Shown: positions 9,434 to 19,168, counted from the first letter of the stretch. The stretch: DNA of 64,000 bases from Halothece sp. PCC 7418 (GCF_000317635.1 NC_019779.1:2232001-2296000), one strand, 5' to 3'. Notes: generated from the sequence alone by a model not told the origin. Made by a program: numbers and translations.

Positions 9434-10960
9434 TTAAGCGCGATCGAGCGCCCGATATTGAATGGCTTCGGCAATATGAGAGGGTTCGATATTCTCAGTA
9501 TTCGCTAAATCGGCAATCGTGCGGGCAACTTTTAAGATGCGATCCATTGCCCTAGCAGATAATCCTAACTTGCGAATTGCATTTTCTAAAAGGGTGCGAC
9601 TGGTCTCATCCAATTGGCAATATTTCCGCAACTGTTGACTTTGCATTTGGGCATTATGACTAATATTTTCTTCATTTTGAAAACGATCGCGCGCTTTTTC
9701 TCTGGCTGCAATTACCCGTTTCCGAATCGCCTCTGAAGATTCTCCCATATCTTGTTTTGTCATTTCTTCTGGCTTTAACCGATTCACCGTCACCTGTAAA
9801 TCAATGCGATCCATCAACGGACCCGATAACTTCGCCCAGTATTTTTCTCTCACATACGCCGAACAAGTACAAGGTTGAATCGGATCGCCATAGTACCCGC
9901 AAGGACAAGGATTTGTACTAGCAATCAACGTAAATTCTGCTGGAAAAACAACGGATTGACGGGTGCGAGAAACACTCACTGATCCATCTTCTAGAGGTTG
10001 TCTCAGGAACTCTAACACATTCCGTCGGAATTCGGTCAATTCATCAAGATACAACAGGCCCCTGTGGGCCAAAGAAATTTCACCAGGACGGGGAAAACTC
10101 CCCCCTCCCACTAATGCGGGTCCCGAGGCGGAATGGTGGGGACTGCGAAAGGGTCGTTCTTTCACTAACGATCCGCGATCTTTGAGAAAACCAGCCACTG
10201 AGTAAATTTGAGACACTTCTAACGCCTCTGCAAAGGATAACGGGGGTAAAATTCCAGGTAATCGCTTCGCCAGCATGGTTTTCCCACTGCCAGGGGGTCC
10301 GACCAAAATAAGATTATGACCGCCAGAGGCTGCAATTTCTAAAGCGCGACGGGCGTGGATTTGTCCTTTCACATCTTTTAAGTCGGGACAAGACACAAAC
10401 TGGGTGTTGAGTTCGGCTTTTGCATCCAGTTCAATCGGCTGATATTTTTCGGGTTGATTGAGAAATTGGGCAACTTCCGAGAGATGTTGAAAACCATAAA
10501 CTGCTAATCCTTCCACTACCGCAGCTTCTTGGGCATTATCCGCAGGAACAACAATTCCCGCCATCCCCAGTTTTTTCGCCGTTGCAGCAATGGGTAACAC
10601 CCCAGCAATGGGACGTAAACTGCCATCGAGAGAAACTTCTCCGAGAAATAAATAATCCCCTAATAAGCTGCCATCCACTTGTTCTGAGGCTGCTAAAATG
10701 CCAACGCTAATCGGTAAATCAAAACTGGGACCCTCTTTTCGTAAATCCGCAGGGGTGAGATTAATAACAATTTTACGCATGGGAAAGGCAAACCCCGAGT
10801 TTTTTAGGGCTGCTTTCACTCTCTCCCGTGATTCTTGGACGGCGGTATCAGGTAATCCCACCACGACAATGCCTGGGAGTCCTCCTGAAACATCCACTTC
10901 TGCACCCACTTTCACCGCATCAATGCCAACAATGGCTGCACTCCAAATCCTAGCAAGCAT
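9434..10960 (-). CDS. YifB/ComM-type Mg-chelatase-like AAA+ ATPase
   Basis: The 508-residue protein has the three ComM parts. The N-terminal Lon-C-like domain starts MLARIWSAAIVGIDAVKVGA. The AAA+ core has Walker A GPPGSGKT (about 221-228) and Walker B LLYLDELTEF. The C-terminal Mg-chelatase domain contains the paired cysteines CPCGYYGD and CTCS. ComM is a hexameric helicase that promotes branch migration during natural transformation in proteobacteria. A similar role in a transformable cyanobacterium is inference. Despite the family name it is not part of chlorophyll synthesis. Confidence 0.92.
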   Translation of the reverse strand: MLARIWSAAIVGIDAVKVGAEVDVSGGLPGIVVVGLPDTAVQESRERVKAALKNSGFAFPMRKIVINLTPADLRKEGPSFDLPISVGILAASEQVDGSLLGDYLFLGEVSLDGSLRPIAGVLPIAATAKKLGMAGIVVPADNAQEAAVVEGLAVYGFQHLSEVAQFLNQPEKYQPIELDAKAELNTQFVSCPDLKDVKGQIHARRALEIAASGGHNLILVGPPGSGKTMLAKRLPGILPPLSFAEALEVSQIYSVAGFLKDRGSLVKERPFRSPHHSASGPALVGGGSFPRPGEISLAHRGLLYLDELTEFRRNVLEFLRQPLEDGSVSVSRTRQSVVFPAEFTLIASTNPCPCGYYGDPIQPCTCSAYVREKYWAKLSGPLMDRIDLQVTVNRLKPEEMTKQDMGESSEAIRKRVIAAREKARDRFQNEENISHNAQMQSQQLRKYCQLDETSRTLLENAIRKLGLSARAMDRILKVARTIADLANTENIEPSHIAEAIQYRALDRA

Positions 10961-10988
10961 TTTTTCTCCTCACCCTTAATCAAACTAT

Positions 10989-12113
10989 TCAGAAGAGTTC
11001 ATATCTTAACAAGGTACAAGGAAGCGACCCGTTATAAACAGGAATTCGTTTTGAGGTTCTTAACCCAATTTTTTTGGTCAGTTCTTTATTCCCCGATAAA
11101 ACATAAGCGATCCAACCTTTAAACCGTTGTTTGAAAATATCTCCCAGTTCTTTATACAGATGCCCTAATTCTTTCACTTCTCCGAGACGTTTGCCGTAGG
11201 GAGGATTACAAATGATAATCCCTTGATCGCTTGGGGGTTCGAGTTGTGAAAGTTCCATGCGGGTGAAGTTAATATGATTATCTAGTCCTGCATTTTCCAC
11301 ATTTACTTGGGCTTGTTCTAACATTTCCCAAGCGCGATCGCGCCCATAAATTCCTGCAGGAAGTGTTGATAATTCTTGCTGTCTGGCTTCAGTTTTGACT
11401 TGTTCCCAAAGTTCCCGATTAAAATCAGACCATTTCTCAAAAGCAAAGGTTTTTCTAAATGATCCAGGTGCAATCTTTAAGGCTTTTAAACCCGCTTCAA
11501 TGGGGAATGTTCCCGATCCACACATTGGATCAAGTAAAGGTAAATCAGTTTCCCAATCGGTCATCGCTAATAAAGCAGAGGCAAAAGTTTCCTTTAAGGG
11601 CGCGGTTCCCATTGCAGGGCGATACCCTCGACGATGTAAACTATCTCCCGTACTATCTAAACTGAGGATCGCGTGTGTCGTTTCGATATGAAGATTAATA
11701 ATCAAATCAGGAGATTCTACGTCAACATTAGACCGTTGTCCAAAGTGATCTCTTTGCTGATCCGCGATCGCGTTTTTCACTTGTAGCGCACTAAAATGGC
11801 TATGATTCAACTGTTCATTTTTTCCCGTGCAATGCACCGCCAATGTTTCTTCAGGTGAGAGATAATGATCCCAATTAATTTCTTGTACTCCCTCATAAAG
11901 TTCTTCCGAATTTTGACAAGGAAACTTCATAATCGGCACTAAAACCCGAAAAATAATGCGCGACCAAAGATTAACTTGATAGAGAAGTTTTTGATCCCCT
12001 TGAAATTCCACACCTGTAAAAGTAGGAGTCACTTTTTTTGCCCCTAACTCGGTTAATTCTTGCGCTGCAAGCTCTTCTAGTCCTCGTGCTACTGTCGCAA
12101 AATATTGATTCAT
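10989..12113 (-). CDS. THUMP-domain 23S rRNA guanine-N2 methyltransferase (RlmL N-half type)
   Basis: The 374-residue protein starts MNQYFATVARGLEELAAQEL, typical of the ferredoxin-like/THUMP RNA-binding region. A Rossmann methyltransferase follows, with motif I DPMCGSGTFPIEAG (near residue 195) and catalytic NPPYGKRLG (near 300). The NPPY motif indicates methylation of an exocyclic amino group. E. coli RlmL makes m2G2445 of 23S rRNA, and this protein corresponds to its N-terminal half only, which is the common stand-alone form. It is encoded 28 bp upstream of the ComM-like gene on the same strand. Confidence 0.9.
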   Translation of the reverse strand: MNQYFATVARGLEELAAQELTELGAKKVTPTFTGVEFQGDQKLLYQVNLWSRIIFRVLVPIMKFPCQNSEELYEGVQEINWDHYLSPEETLAVHCTGKNEQLNHSHFSALQVKNAIADQQRDHFGQRSNVDVESPDLIINLHIETTHAILSLDSTGDSLHRRGYRPAMGTAPLKETFASALLAMTDWETDLPLLDPMCGSGTFPIEAGLKALKIAPGSFRKTFAFEKWSDFNRELWEQVKTEARQQELSTLPAGIYGRDRAWEMLEQAQVNVENAGLDNHINFTRMELSQLEPPSDQGIIICNPPYGKRLGEVKELGHLYKELGDIFKQRFKGWIAYVLSGNKELTKKIGLRTSKRIPVYNGSLPCTLLRYELF

Positions 12114-12320
12114 TATTGAGAAACTCTATGCTCGAAAATATGTAATATAAACTCTTTCAACTGCTTCAAACAAAATCTTATCTATCAAAACCGAACATAA
12201 CTCTGCAAACCCTTTGTGTTCTTTGTGGTTAATCAATATCCAATTTCTTTAGAAAGAGGTTCAGATCAAATAAATTTGGCACAATAGGTAATGACGATAT
12301 TAATCCCATTATAAATCATA

Positions 12321-12686
12321 ATGACTGAAGCCAAAAACGTCCTAGGAGACCCTTTACAACTGTGCTGTAACGACCCGCAAACAGGTTTTTATCGCGATGG
12401 TTACTGCAATACTGGCGGTCAAGACTTTGGAATGCACGTAGTTTGTGCAGAAATGACAGCCGAGTTTTTAGACTATACAAAAGGTCAAGGAAATGACCTA
12501 AGTACACCGCGACCAATGTTTAATTTTCCAGGACTAAAACCAGGAGACGGTTGGTGCTTATGTGCTTCTCGATGGGAAGAAGCCCGACAAGCGGGTGTTG
12601 CCCCACCTGTTATTTTAGCTTCAACTCATGCCCGTGCATTGGAAGTCATTTCTTTAGACACTTTAAAGCAATATGCAAAAGATTGA
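12321..12686 (+). CDS. DUF2237 family protein
   Basis: This is a small soluble protein of 121 residues. It matches the conserved DUF2237 pattern: NVLGDPLQLCC near the start, TGFYRDGYC, then MTAEFLDYTKGQGNDLSTP, FPGLKPGDGWCLCASRW and a C-terminal ATHARALE-like stretch (here ASTHARALE). Its several conserved cysteines suggest metal or redox chemistry, but the family has no assigned function. It is divergent from the THUMP methyltransferase gene; the 207 bp between them shows nothing I can name. Confidence 0.85.
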   Translation: MTEAKNVLGDPLQLCCNDPQTGFYRDGYCNTGGQDFGMHVVCAEMTAEFLDYTKGQGNDLSTPRPMFNFPGLKPGDGWCLCASRWEEARQAGVAPPVILASTHARALEVISLDTLKQYAKD

Positions 12687-12728
12687 TCGTAATTCTTAGT
12701 TTTGTTCATTGTTCATTGGAATAGGAAA

Positions 12729-12747
12729 TGGGCATTGCCCACCCTAC
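12729..12747. repeat. Partial copy of the GGGCATTGCCC palindrome
   Basis: TGGGCATTGCCCACCCTAC matches 19 of the 25 bases of the palindrome at 4400-4424, lacking the left end. It again lies between convergent genes, here DUF2237 and the ATP adenylyltransferase. Confidence 0.6.
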
Positions 12748-12749
12748 TC

Positions 12750-13637
12750 TTAATTAGTGCTTTTGTCTTGAGCAACAGTTGTTAAAATCTTAAGAGGGGT
12801 TTCTTCCTTCACAAGTTGTAATTCCTCTTGAGTTTTAACTAATAATGCCCCTGCAAAACCGAGAGAATTAATCCCAATTGATTGAAATTTTTCCTGTTTT
12901 CGAGAAACCATGAACATCCACTCACGAGTCATCAAAAAGTTATAGGCAACCCCCGATTGATAATTAATCGTTTCTAGTAATTGTTTATATTTAGCTAATA
13001 CTTCTTGTGCTAAATTTTCAGGAGAAGCTGTCCAATCTAAATTAAGCCAAGCAAACCCATGTGAAAAAGGAAACAAAGGCACTTGTTGAATTGTCTTTGA
13101 ATAATCTGTATTTTGGAAGGCGGGGGTAATCGGAATTTGATTAAAATCGGGAGCAAGAGACTTGGGAATTAACTGTAAATGTTTATGTCTAACGGAAGCT
13201 CCTGCATCTTGACCTGAGTTATAAAAGCCTAAACCATTAATTTGTTTTAAGCAAGCACAAAGGGCGGTTAAATCGGCATGATTAATTAAATCTTCTTGCT
13301 CTTCAAAATCACGAGTGACAATTAATAAATGATGATCAACCACATTATATTTATTCAGTAAACAGAGATGAGTGTCGGAAATATCGCTCACAAATAAATC
13401 TTCTTCATAAGGGAGAAACGGATCAAAGTTTTGACCTGTTTTCTCTTTATATTCCGCTTGCTTTGCTTTTTCTTCTTCTTTCTTGATTAATCGGGTTAAA
13501 ATCCTAACTAAAAATGGAATCCCCTGACACTCAATGATTTCATAAGCGGTCGGGATTGGCTGTAACGCCCCAGAAGCCGTCGCGCTGGCTGTGGTTGCTT
13601 CCACCTGCTGCCAAAATTGATCGGGAAGTAAGATCAT
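12750..13637 (-). CDS. ATP adenylyltransferase (Ap4A phosphorylase family)
   Basis: The chosen ATG gives 295 residues beginning MILLPDQFWQQVEATT; the frame extends 7 codons upstream. The HIT-superfamily triad motif HxHxQ appears as VRHKHLQLIPK (near residue 152), preceded by the DLFVSDISDTHLCLLNKYNVVDHH region typical of this family, with the second domain at the C-terminus (EWMFMVSRKQEKFQSIGINSLGFAG). These enzymes phosphorolyse diadenosine tetraphosphate to ATP/ADP and may act in stress nucleotide control. The assignment is by motif and architecture. Confidence 0.88.
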   Translation of the reverse strand: MILLPDQFWQQVEATTASATASGALQPIPTAYEIIECQGIPFLVRILTRLIKKEEEKAKQAEYKEKTGQNFDPFLPYEEDLFVSDISDTHLCLLNKYNVVDHHLLIVTRDFEEQEDLINHADLTALCACLKQINGLGFYNSGQDAGASVRHKHLQLIPKSLAPDFNQIPITPAFQNTDYSKTIQQVPLFPFSHGFAWLNLDWTASPENLAQEVLAKYKQLLETINYQSGVAYNFLMTREWMFMVSRKQEKFQSIGINSLGFAGALLVKTQEELQLVKEETPLKILTTVAQDKSTN

Positions 13638-13939
13638 GGTTTTTCTCAAGATAAACAATTATAGACAATAATCGATTAATACCAGATCAGGTGATAGAAT
13701 AGGCAAGGCTTAGAAACTTTACATTTTTTAAAAAAAGAGTGTAAGCCGTTGCTGAGTCATTGACTTTTCCCCACTTGAGGAAGTTATCCCATGTCCTCAC
13801 CATCGCGCTTTCATCTTAAAATCAGATTCCTATGGCAAGATCAGGTTGAATCCTTCTTCAGAGAACAAGATAGGACTTTGGAGCGGAAAGAGGGAAAAGA
13901 AAAATGAGGCTTTAATTGATTATTAATTTTGGAGGAAGT
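13638..13939. other. Intergenic region between divergent genes
   Basis: About 300 bp separates the ATP adenylyltransferase and SDR genes. An ATG frame of 38 codons (13790-13906; MSSPSRFHLKIRFLWQDQ) is present but lacks a ribosome binding site and any known motif, so I do not call it a gene. The stretch could also carry a small RNA; no secondary-structure prediction was possible. Confidence 0.4.
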
Positions 13940-14668
13940 ATGGATGATGAGTCCCAGAGTCGCCCAAAAGCTCTGATTACAGGGGCAAGTAGCGGTATTG
14001 GGAAAGAAACCGCCCGCGCCTTTGCACAAGCAGGGGTGGATCTTGCTCTGGTAGGACGCTCACAAGAGAGATTAAAGGATGTCATTGCTGAAATCGAAGG
14101 TCAGGTTATAGTTAAGCCGTATCTGATTGATTTAGCAGAGGTTGCGACTGTAAAAGACCAACTTCAAGCAGCGGTTACTGATTTTGGCGGTATTGATATT
14201 TTAGTCAACAATGCGGGGATGGGCTACACCAACCCACTGCATGAGACCCCTCTCGAAGACTGGCAACAAGTTATTAATCTCAACTTAACCAGTGTTTTTC
14301 AATGTATTCAAGGGGTTTTACCGACACTGCGGAATCGTGGCGGAGGAACAATTATTAATGTTGCTTCCATTGCTGCTCATAATCCGTTTCCCAGTTGGGG
14401 GGCTTACAGTGTGAGTAAAGCGGGAGTGATTACCCTTTCTAAGGCTTTATCTGGAGAGGAAAAAGAAAATGGCATTCGTGTCATTAGTATTGCTCCTGGT
14501 GCGGTGAATACTCCTCTGTGGGATACCGACACTGTGAAAATGGAACTTGATCGCTCGGCGATGCTTGACCCAAAAGTGGTGGCTCAAACCATCGTGCAAG
14601 CTGCTTTAATGCCCCCACAAGCAGTGATTGAGGAAATGACTCTAATGCCTAGTGCTGGGGCGCTCTAA
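13940..14668 (+). CDS. Short-chain dehydrogenase/reductase
   Basis: This SDR enzyme has 242 residues from the ATG at 13940, which has GGAGG a few bases upstream (TTGGAGGAAGTATGG); the open frame reaches back to 13916 without a site. NAD(P)-binding TGASSGIG lies at residues 14-21, NNAG follows, and the catalytic YSVSK lies near 153-157 with the preceding serine in NVASIAA. The gene ends 55 bp before folE on the same strand. That neighbourhood makes reduction of a pterin intermediate (as by sepiapterin or dihydromonapterin reductase) one possibility. Sequence alone equally allows an oxoacyl-ACP reductase-like role. Confidence 0.85.
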   Translation: MDDESQSRPKALITGASSGIGKETARAFAQAGVDLALVGRSQERLKDVIAEIEGQVIVKPYLIDLAEVATVKDQLQAAVTDFGGIDILVNNAGMGYTNPLHETPLEDWQQVINLNLTSVFQCIQGVLPTLRNRGGGTIINVASIAAHNPFPSWGAYSVSKAGVITLSKALSGEEKENGIRVISIAPGAVNTPLWDTDTVKMELDRSAMLDPKVVAQTIVQAALMPPQAVIEEMTLMPSAGAL

Positions 14669-14723
14669 GCCCAAGTTTAGGTTTTTAAGAAAATATACGA
14701 GGTAAGGAAATTTACGCTTAGTT

Positions 14724-15419
14724 ATGACAATTGCTTCATCCAACAGTTCAATGTCCAACGGTTCAGTGAAAAAAGTAACCAATCAAGTGTCTCTCGATAC
14801 TGCTTCCTCGGTTGAAGCAGCAGTGACCAAAGACAACACTCAAGAGCCCCAAATGCAAGAAATGATGGGCGCGGTGAGAACGCTATTGCAGGGGGTAGGA
14901 GAAGATCCCGAACGAGAAGGGCTACTAAAAACGCCTAAACGAGTCGCTGAAGCGATGCAGTTTCTGACCCAAGGGTATGAACAGTCTCTTGAGGAGCTTG
15001 TGAATGGTGCTATTTTTGACGAAGGACACAATGAAATGGTGCTGGTGAGGGACATTGATGTGTTTAGTCTGTGTGAGCATCATATGTTACCGTTTATGGG
15101 CAAAGCTCATGTTGCCTATATCCCCAATCAGAAGGTAGTGGGGTTAAGTAAACTCGCTCGCATTGTGGAAATGTATTCTCGGCGTTTGCAAGTGCAAGAA
15201 CGTCTCACCCGTCAAATTGCCGAAGCGATTCAGACCATTCTTGATCCGCAAGGGGTTGCTGTTGTGATGGAAGCAACCCATATGTGTATGGTTATGCGAG
15301 GAGTACAAAAGCCTGGCTCTTGGACAGTCACCAGTGCGATGTTAGGGGTCTTTCAAGAAGATCATAAAACTCGTGAGGAGTTTCTTAACTTGATTCGCCA
15401 TCAACCGAGCTTTCATTAA
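14724..15419 (+). CDS. folE: GTP cyclohydrolase I
   Basis: FolE opens GTP to 7,8-dihydroneopterin triphosphate, the first step towards folate and pterins. The protein has 231 residues. The first 45 or so (Ser/Asn-rich) form a non-conserved extension, and the catalytic domain starts at [19 protein letters not shown]. Zinc-binding [10 protein letters not shown] and [11 protein letters not shown], plus [24 protein letters not shown], are the family signatures. It follows an SDR gene and ends with a terminator-like hairpin at 15471-15516. Confidence 0.96.
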   Translation: MTIASSNSSMSNGSVKKVTNQVSLDTASSVEAAVTKDNTQEPQMQEMMGAVRTLLQGVGEDPEREGLLKTPKRVAEAMQFLTQGYEQSLEELVNGAIFDEGHNEMVLVRDIDVFSLCEHHMLPFMGKAHVAYIPNQKVVGLSKLARIVEMYSRRLQVQERLTRQIAEAIQTILDPQGVAVVMEATHMCMVMRGVQKPGSWTVTSAMLGVFQEDHKTREEFLNLIRHQPSFH

Positions 15420-15470
15420 ATTGTAACGACTGGTAACACCACTGGTCAGTGTTCATAGCAGATTAATTTT

Positions 15471-15516
15471 ATCCCTGGTTGAACTGCAAAATTGTTTTAA
15501 TCAGGGATTCATTTTG
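15471..15516 (+). terminator. Terminator-like hairpin after folE
   Basis: ATCCCTGGTT pairs with AATCAGGGAT (one G-T wobble) across a loop of about 18 nt, followed by the T-rich TCATTTTG. It lies about 50 bp after folE and 49 bp before argB. Confidence 0.5.
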
Positions 15517-15564
15517 CGTTTATCCTGTTAGGATTAATAATTTGATAGAGCCATTTCAGATCAA

Positions 15565-16467
15565 ATGAGCAGCGATCGCGAACCGATTAATCAACAAGAA
15601 GCCAACCGCGTCCAAATTCTCAGTGAAGCCCTCCCTTATATTCAAAAGTTTGCGGGACGAACCGTCGTGATTAAATATGGGGGGGCTGCAATGAAAGATC
15701 AAGCCCTGAAAGAGCAAGTGATTCGGGATATTGTCTTTCTCTCTTGTGTGGGAATGCGCCCGGTTGTTGTCCATGGTGGTGGACCCGAAATTAATAGTTG
15801 GTTAGGGAAATTAGGCATTGAACCGCAGTTTAAAAACGGTTTGCGGGTGACGGATGCGGATACGATGGATGTGGTGGAAATGGTGCTTGTGGGGCGAGTG
15901 AATAAAGAAATTGTGGCTCTGATTAATCAAGCGGGGGGAAGCGCGATCGGGATTTGTGGACGAGATGGGAATATCATCTCCGCACGCCCGCGAGGAGAAG
16001 AAGGAATTGGTTTTGTGGGTGAAGTGAGTTCAGTGAATCCGCAATTAGTCGAATCTTTAATTAATGCAGGATATGTCCCCGTTATTTCCACCGTTGCCTC
16101 TGATGAAACGGGACAAGCGTATAATATTAACGCCGATACCGTTGCTGGAGAAATCGCAGCCTCTCTCAACGCGGAAAAACTCATCCTCCTCACCGATACT
16201 CCTGGCTTATTGAAGGATTATCAAGATCCTGCGACCCTAATTACTCATCTTGATATCCGAGAAGCCCGACAACTGATTGCAGATGGGATTGTCGCTGGGG
16301 GAATGATTCCGAAAGTGCAGTGTTGTGTGCGGTCTTTAGCCCAAGGCGTTCGTGCTGCTCATATCATTGATGGACGGCTTCCTCATTCTATCCTGCTTGA
16401 AATCTTTAGTGATCGGGGAATTGGTTCGATGATTGTTGCATCAGAATACCACTGTCCTACTAATTGA
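15565..16467 (+). CDS. argB: Acetylglutamate kinase
   Basis: ArgB phosphorylates N-acetylglutamate, the second and controlling step of arginine synthesis. The 300-residue length is standard. [11 protein letters not shown] holds the catalytic lysine and glycine loop, [11 protein letters not shown] binds substrate, and LTDTPGLL and AGGMIPKVQ follow. The N-terminal helix [15 protein letters not shown] is the form found in hexameric, arginine-inhibited enzymes, which in cyanobacteria are also controlled by PII (GlnB). That regulation is known for the family and not visible in this window. Confidence 0.96.
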   Translation: MSSDREPINQQEANRVQILSEALPYIQKFAGRTVVIKYGGAAMKDQALKEQVIRDIVFLSCVGMRPVVVHGGGPEINSWLGKLGIEPQFKNGLRVTDADTMDVVEMVLVGRVNKEIVALINQAGGSAIGICGRDGNIISARPRGEEGIGFVGEVSSVNPQLVESLINAGYVPVISTVASDETGQAYNINADTVAGEIAASLNAEKLILLTDTPGLLKDYQDPATLITHLDIREARQLIADGIVAGGMIPKVQCCVRSLAQGVRAAHIIDGRLPHSILLEIFSDRGIGSMIVASEYHCPTN

Positions 16468-16649
16468 GCTTTGTATTTAATTTGCTCAATCAGACGACTA
16501 TGGGGGATGCCCACAAAGTTTTGATTGTTGTGATCTCCGATGTGGATTCCATCTTTCCAACCTTTTTATTATAGGAGGGTCGCTGTACTGTGAACCAATG
16601 ACCCCTATAATGTTTAGAGAGGCTTTAGCTTATTCAGTAACCGCTTATT

Positions 16650-17087
16650 GTGGAACTTTCCTGTAAAACCAAATATGCTCTTCTTGCTCTTTTAGAGCTA
16701 GTGACTAACCATCAAAAACAAGAACCTATCCAAATTCGGCAAATCGCCGAAAAGCAAAATATATCGGATCGATATTTAGAACAACTCCTCGCAACGCTAC
16801 GCCGAGGAGGAGTTGTGAAAAGTCAGCGTGGGGCAAAAGGAGGCTATTTATTGGCACGAGAGCCTTGGAAAATTACCCTCCTTGATATCGTGAACTGTCT
16901 TGAAGGCTCAGAAATGGTGAATCAAGAATCTCCGACCATTTACACCCCAGAACAAGCGGTTGTACAAGAGATTTGGCAAGAAATTGACCAGCATATTGAA
17001 ACGCAACTACAACAGCATAACCTACAAACCTTAGCAGAACAGCGCAATAGCAAACAGCAGGAAGCTGATTTAATGTACTACATTTAG
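16650..17087 (+). CDS. Rrf2-family transcriptional regulator
   Basis: The protein has 145 residues from a GTG start (MELSCKTKYALLALLELV). The N-terminal winged helix-turn-helix shows the Rrf2 pattern: IRQIAEKQNISDRYLEQLLATLRRGGVVKSQRGAKGGYLLA. The three spaced cysteines that hold an Fe-S cluster in IscR and NsrR are missing; only Cys5 and the Cys in DIVNCLEGSE remain. It may therefore bind DNA without a cluster or sense something else. It is convergent with the CDF transporter gene, 16 bp away, and the targets are unknown. Confidence 0.88.
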   Translation: MELSCKTKYALLALLELVTNHQKQEPIQIRQIAEKQNISDRYLEQLLATLRRGGVVKSQRGAKGGYLLAREPWKITLLDIVNCLEGSEMVNQESPTIYTPEQAVVQEIWQEIDQHIETQLQQHNLQTLAEQRNSKQQEADLMYYI

Positions 17088-17103
17088 AAGGTGTGGAAAC
17101 TGT

Positions 17104-18045
17104 CTAATTTGCTTGGTGAGAATCATCAGAAAAACTAATTTGATTGGATTGATATTCTGGGGGTTCAATGTGAATTAAAATTCGTGCTGGACTAAAATAT
17201 TCTTCGAGTCTTTGTTCTACTGCTTCGGTAATATCATGGGCGGTTTCCACATCATCACTATCTACAACCATGTGCATCTCAATAAAGACTTGTCGTCCGA
17301 CGACACCGCGAGAAGCAATCTCATGACAGTTGAGAACGCCTGGAACTTGCAAAGCAATGCGATAAATGACTTCTGGTGGAATCGCAATTTCATCCACTAA
17401 CCAGGGTAAGTTCTCTCGCAAGACTTTCCAACCACTCTTCAGCACTAAGAGAGCCACTGGAAGGGCTAGAATCACATCTAACCATCGCAGTTGGGGGATT
17501 TCCCAAATTTGCGCTTGCCACATTCCCACCAAGCCTAAAATAACCACAAGGGTAATCCAGATATCGCCCATTGTGTGGTAGGAGTCAGCGATTAAGATCG
17601 GACTATCCAGTTTGTGACCCAGATGACGCTCGTAAAAGGCAACAAAGATATTCACCCCTAAGACAATAATTAACAGCCATAGTTCCCAACTACTCAGTTG
17701 AATCACTGCTGCCCCTTCCCATAAACGCTGGACAATGCGCTGGATAATTTCAAAGCAGGTAATCCCTAAAAACGCAGCAATGCCTAACGCCCCCAGTGCT
17801 TCATACTTTTGATGTCCATAGGGATGTTCGCGATCGGGCTGTGGGGAAGCAAACTGATTACTCACTAAACCGAGAACATTATTTGCACTATCGGTAAAGC
17901 TATGGAGGGCATCAGCTTTAATACTTAGTGAACCAGTGAAAAAACCGACGACTAATTTTAAGCCCATTACAAATAAGTTGAGAATGAGCGTCAGAATTAG
18001 CACTCGGCGAACTTGGGGGCGATTATCAGTTTCAGTTGTCGTCAT
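17104..18045 (-). CDS. Cation diffusion facilitator family transporter
   Basis: This 313-residue CDF protein has about six membrane helices and a C-terminal cytoplasmic domain of about 90 residues. Metal-binding HxxxD motifs occur in helix 2 (DALHSFTDSANN) and helix 5 (DSYHTMGDIW), the four-ligand site that exports Zn, Fe or Mn in exchange for protons. The metal is not evident. The start overlaps the end of purK by 14 bp, so it is the last gene of a reverse-strand operon with nblS, the pentapeptide gene and purK. Confidence 0.9.
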   Translation of the reverse strand: MTTTETDNRPQVRRVLILTLILNLFVMGLKLVVGFFTGSLSIKADALHSFTDSANNVLGLVSNQFASPQPDREHPYGHQKYEALGALGIAAFLGITCFEIIQRIVQRLWEGAAVIQLSSWELWLLIIVLGVNIFVAFYERHLGHKLDSPILIADSYHTMGDIWITLVVILGLVGMWQAQIWEIPQLRWLDVILALPVALLVLKSGWKVLRENLPWLVDEIAIPPEVIYRIALQVPGVLNCHEIASRGVVGRQVFIEMHMVVDSDDVETAHDITEAVEQRLEEYFSPARILIHIEPPEYQSNQISFSDDSHQAN

Positions 18046-19168
18046 GAGGATACCAAATCTCCGAAACTTGATCCGCGATCGCGCTGGCTTGGGCGATACT
18101 TTCTCCTAAAACAGTAACATGACCTAACTTGCGTCCTGGACGAGCTTGAGTTTTCCCATACCAGTAAACATAAGTATTCGGGAGAGAGGACAGTTGTTGA
18201 CGCTTGTCTAAATATTGGTTTTCTGTTGATTCATACCCTAATAAATTGACCATCACTGCTGCCTTAGCTTGCATTTGCGGTGCAGTGAGTGTCTCACCCG
18301 TAACCGCTTTTAAGTGCATGGCAAACTGGGAAACATCACAAGCATCTAGCGTGTAATGTCCTGAGTTATGAGTGCGAGGGGCAATTTCATTGACAAGAAT
18401 GTGATGATCTTCCGTCAGAAATAACTCAATGCCAAAAATCCCCACCCAATCCAGTGCCGAGAGAATCGTTTGCGCGATCGCGCGAATTTCTGCTTCTAGA
18501 GTCTCCGAAATCCGTGCTGGGACAATCACTCGTTGACACACCTGATGCCGTTGGTAGGTCTCAACCACAGGATAAGTCACAGTTTCCCCATTCACCCCCC
18601 GTGCTGCCATGATTGCTAACTCAGACTCAAAAGGAATAAAATTTTCCAGCAGCACTTGTTCCCCTTTTAAGGTTTCCCAGACCTGATCTAAAGACCATTG
18701 ATCTGGAATAATAAATGTTCCCTGTCCGTCGTAGCCATGTCGTCGCACTTTCGCCACCACAGGTAACTCCTCAACAGGAAACTCCGTTTCACCCGCAATC
18801 ACCGTCTTAAAGGCAGGAACCGGTAAGCCCAACTCCTGTAAATAACAGCGTTGTTCATACTTATCCAATAACGGCGCAAGCGAGGCTAAACTGGGGCGAA
18901 ACGCCACGCGATCGCGCAAGCGACTTAACCCCGACTGATCAATAAACTCATTCTCAAACGTAATCACATCGCAATTCTCAGCCAGTTGTGCCGTCGCTTC
19001 TAAATCTGACAACGGCGCAATAATACTGTTCTCAGCAATAGAAACCGCAGGATCATCGGAATGGGCTGCTTGCACCCAGAAAGAAACGCCGAGTTTTTGC
19101 GCTTCTTGTCCCATCATCCAGGCGAGTTGTCCCCCGCCAATGACACCGACACGCTGACTCATAGACAC
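18032..19168 (-). CDS. purK: N5-carboxyaminoimidazole ribonucleotide synthase
   Basis: PurK is an ATP-grasp enzyme that carboxylates AIR with ATP and bicarbonate in purine synthesis. The 378-residue protein starts MSMSQRVGVIGGGQLAWMMG (a second ATG two codons later is equally possible). It has VAKVRRHGYDGQGTF and VNEIAPRTHNSGHYTLDAC, both PurK signatures. The start overlaps the pentapeptide gene by 10 bp and the end overlaps the CDF gene by 14 bp, so translation of the three is probably coupled. Confidence 0.95.
   Translation of the reverse strand: MSMSQRVGVIGGGQLAWMMGQEAQKLGVSFWVQAAHSDDPAVSIAENSIIAPLSDLEATAQLAENCDVITFENEFIDQSGLSRLRDRVAFRPSLASLAPLLDKYEQRCYLQELGLPVPAFKTVIAGETEFPVEELPVVAKVRRHGYDGQGTFIIPDQWSLDQVWETLKGEQVLLENFIPFESELAIMAARGVNGETVTYPVVETYQRHQVCQRVIVPARISETLEAEIRAIAQTILSALDWVGIFGIELFLTEDHHILVNEIAPRTHNSGHYTLDACDVSQFAMHLKAVTGETLTAPQMQAKAAVMVNLLGYESTENQYLDKRQQLSSLPNTYVYWYGKTQARPGRKLGHVTVLGESIAQASAIADQVSEIWYPHDDN

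Noticed and set aside
9196-9555. 119-codon forward frame across the permease/ComM-like gene junction
   Set aside because: It is antisense to two well-supported genes and its composition fits a shadow frame.
13790-13906. 38-codon gene before the SDR gene
   Set aside because: No ribosome binding site or motif; could equally be non-coding.
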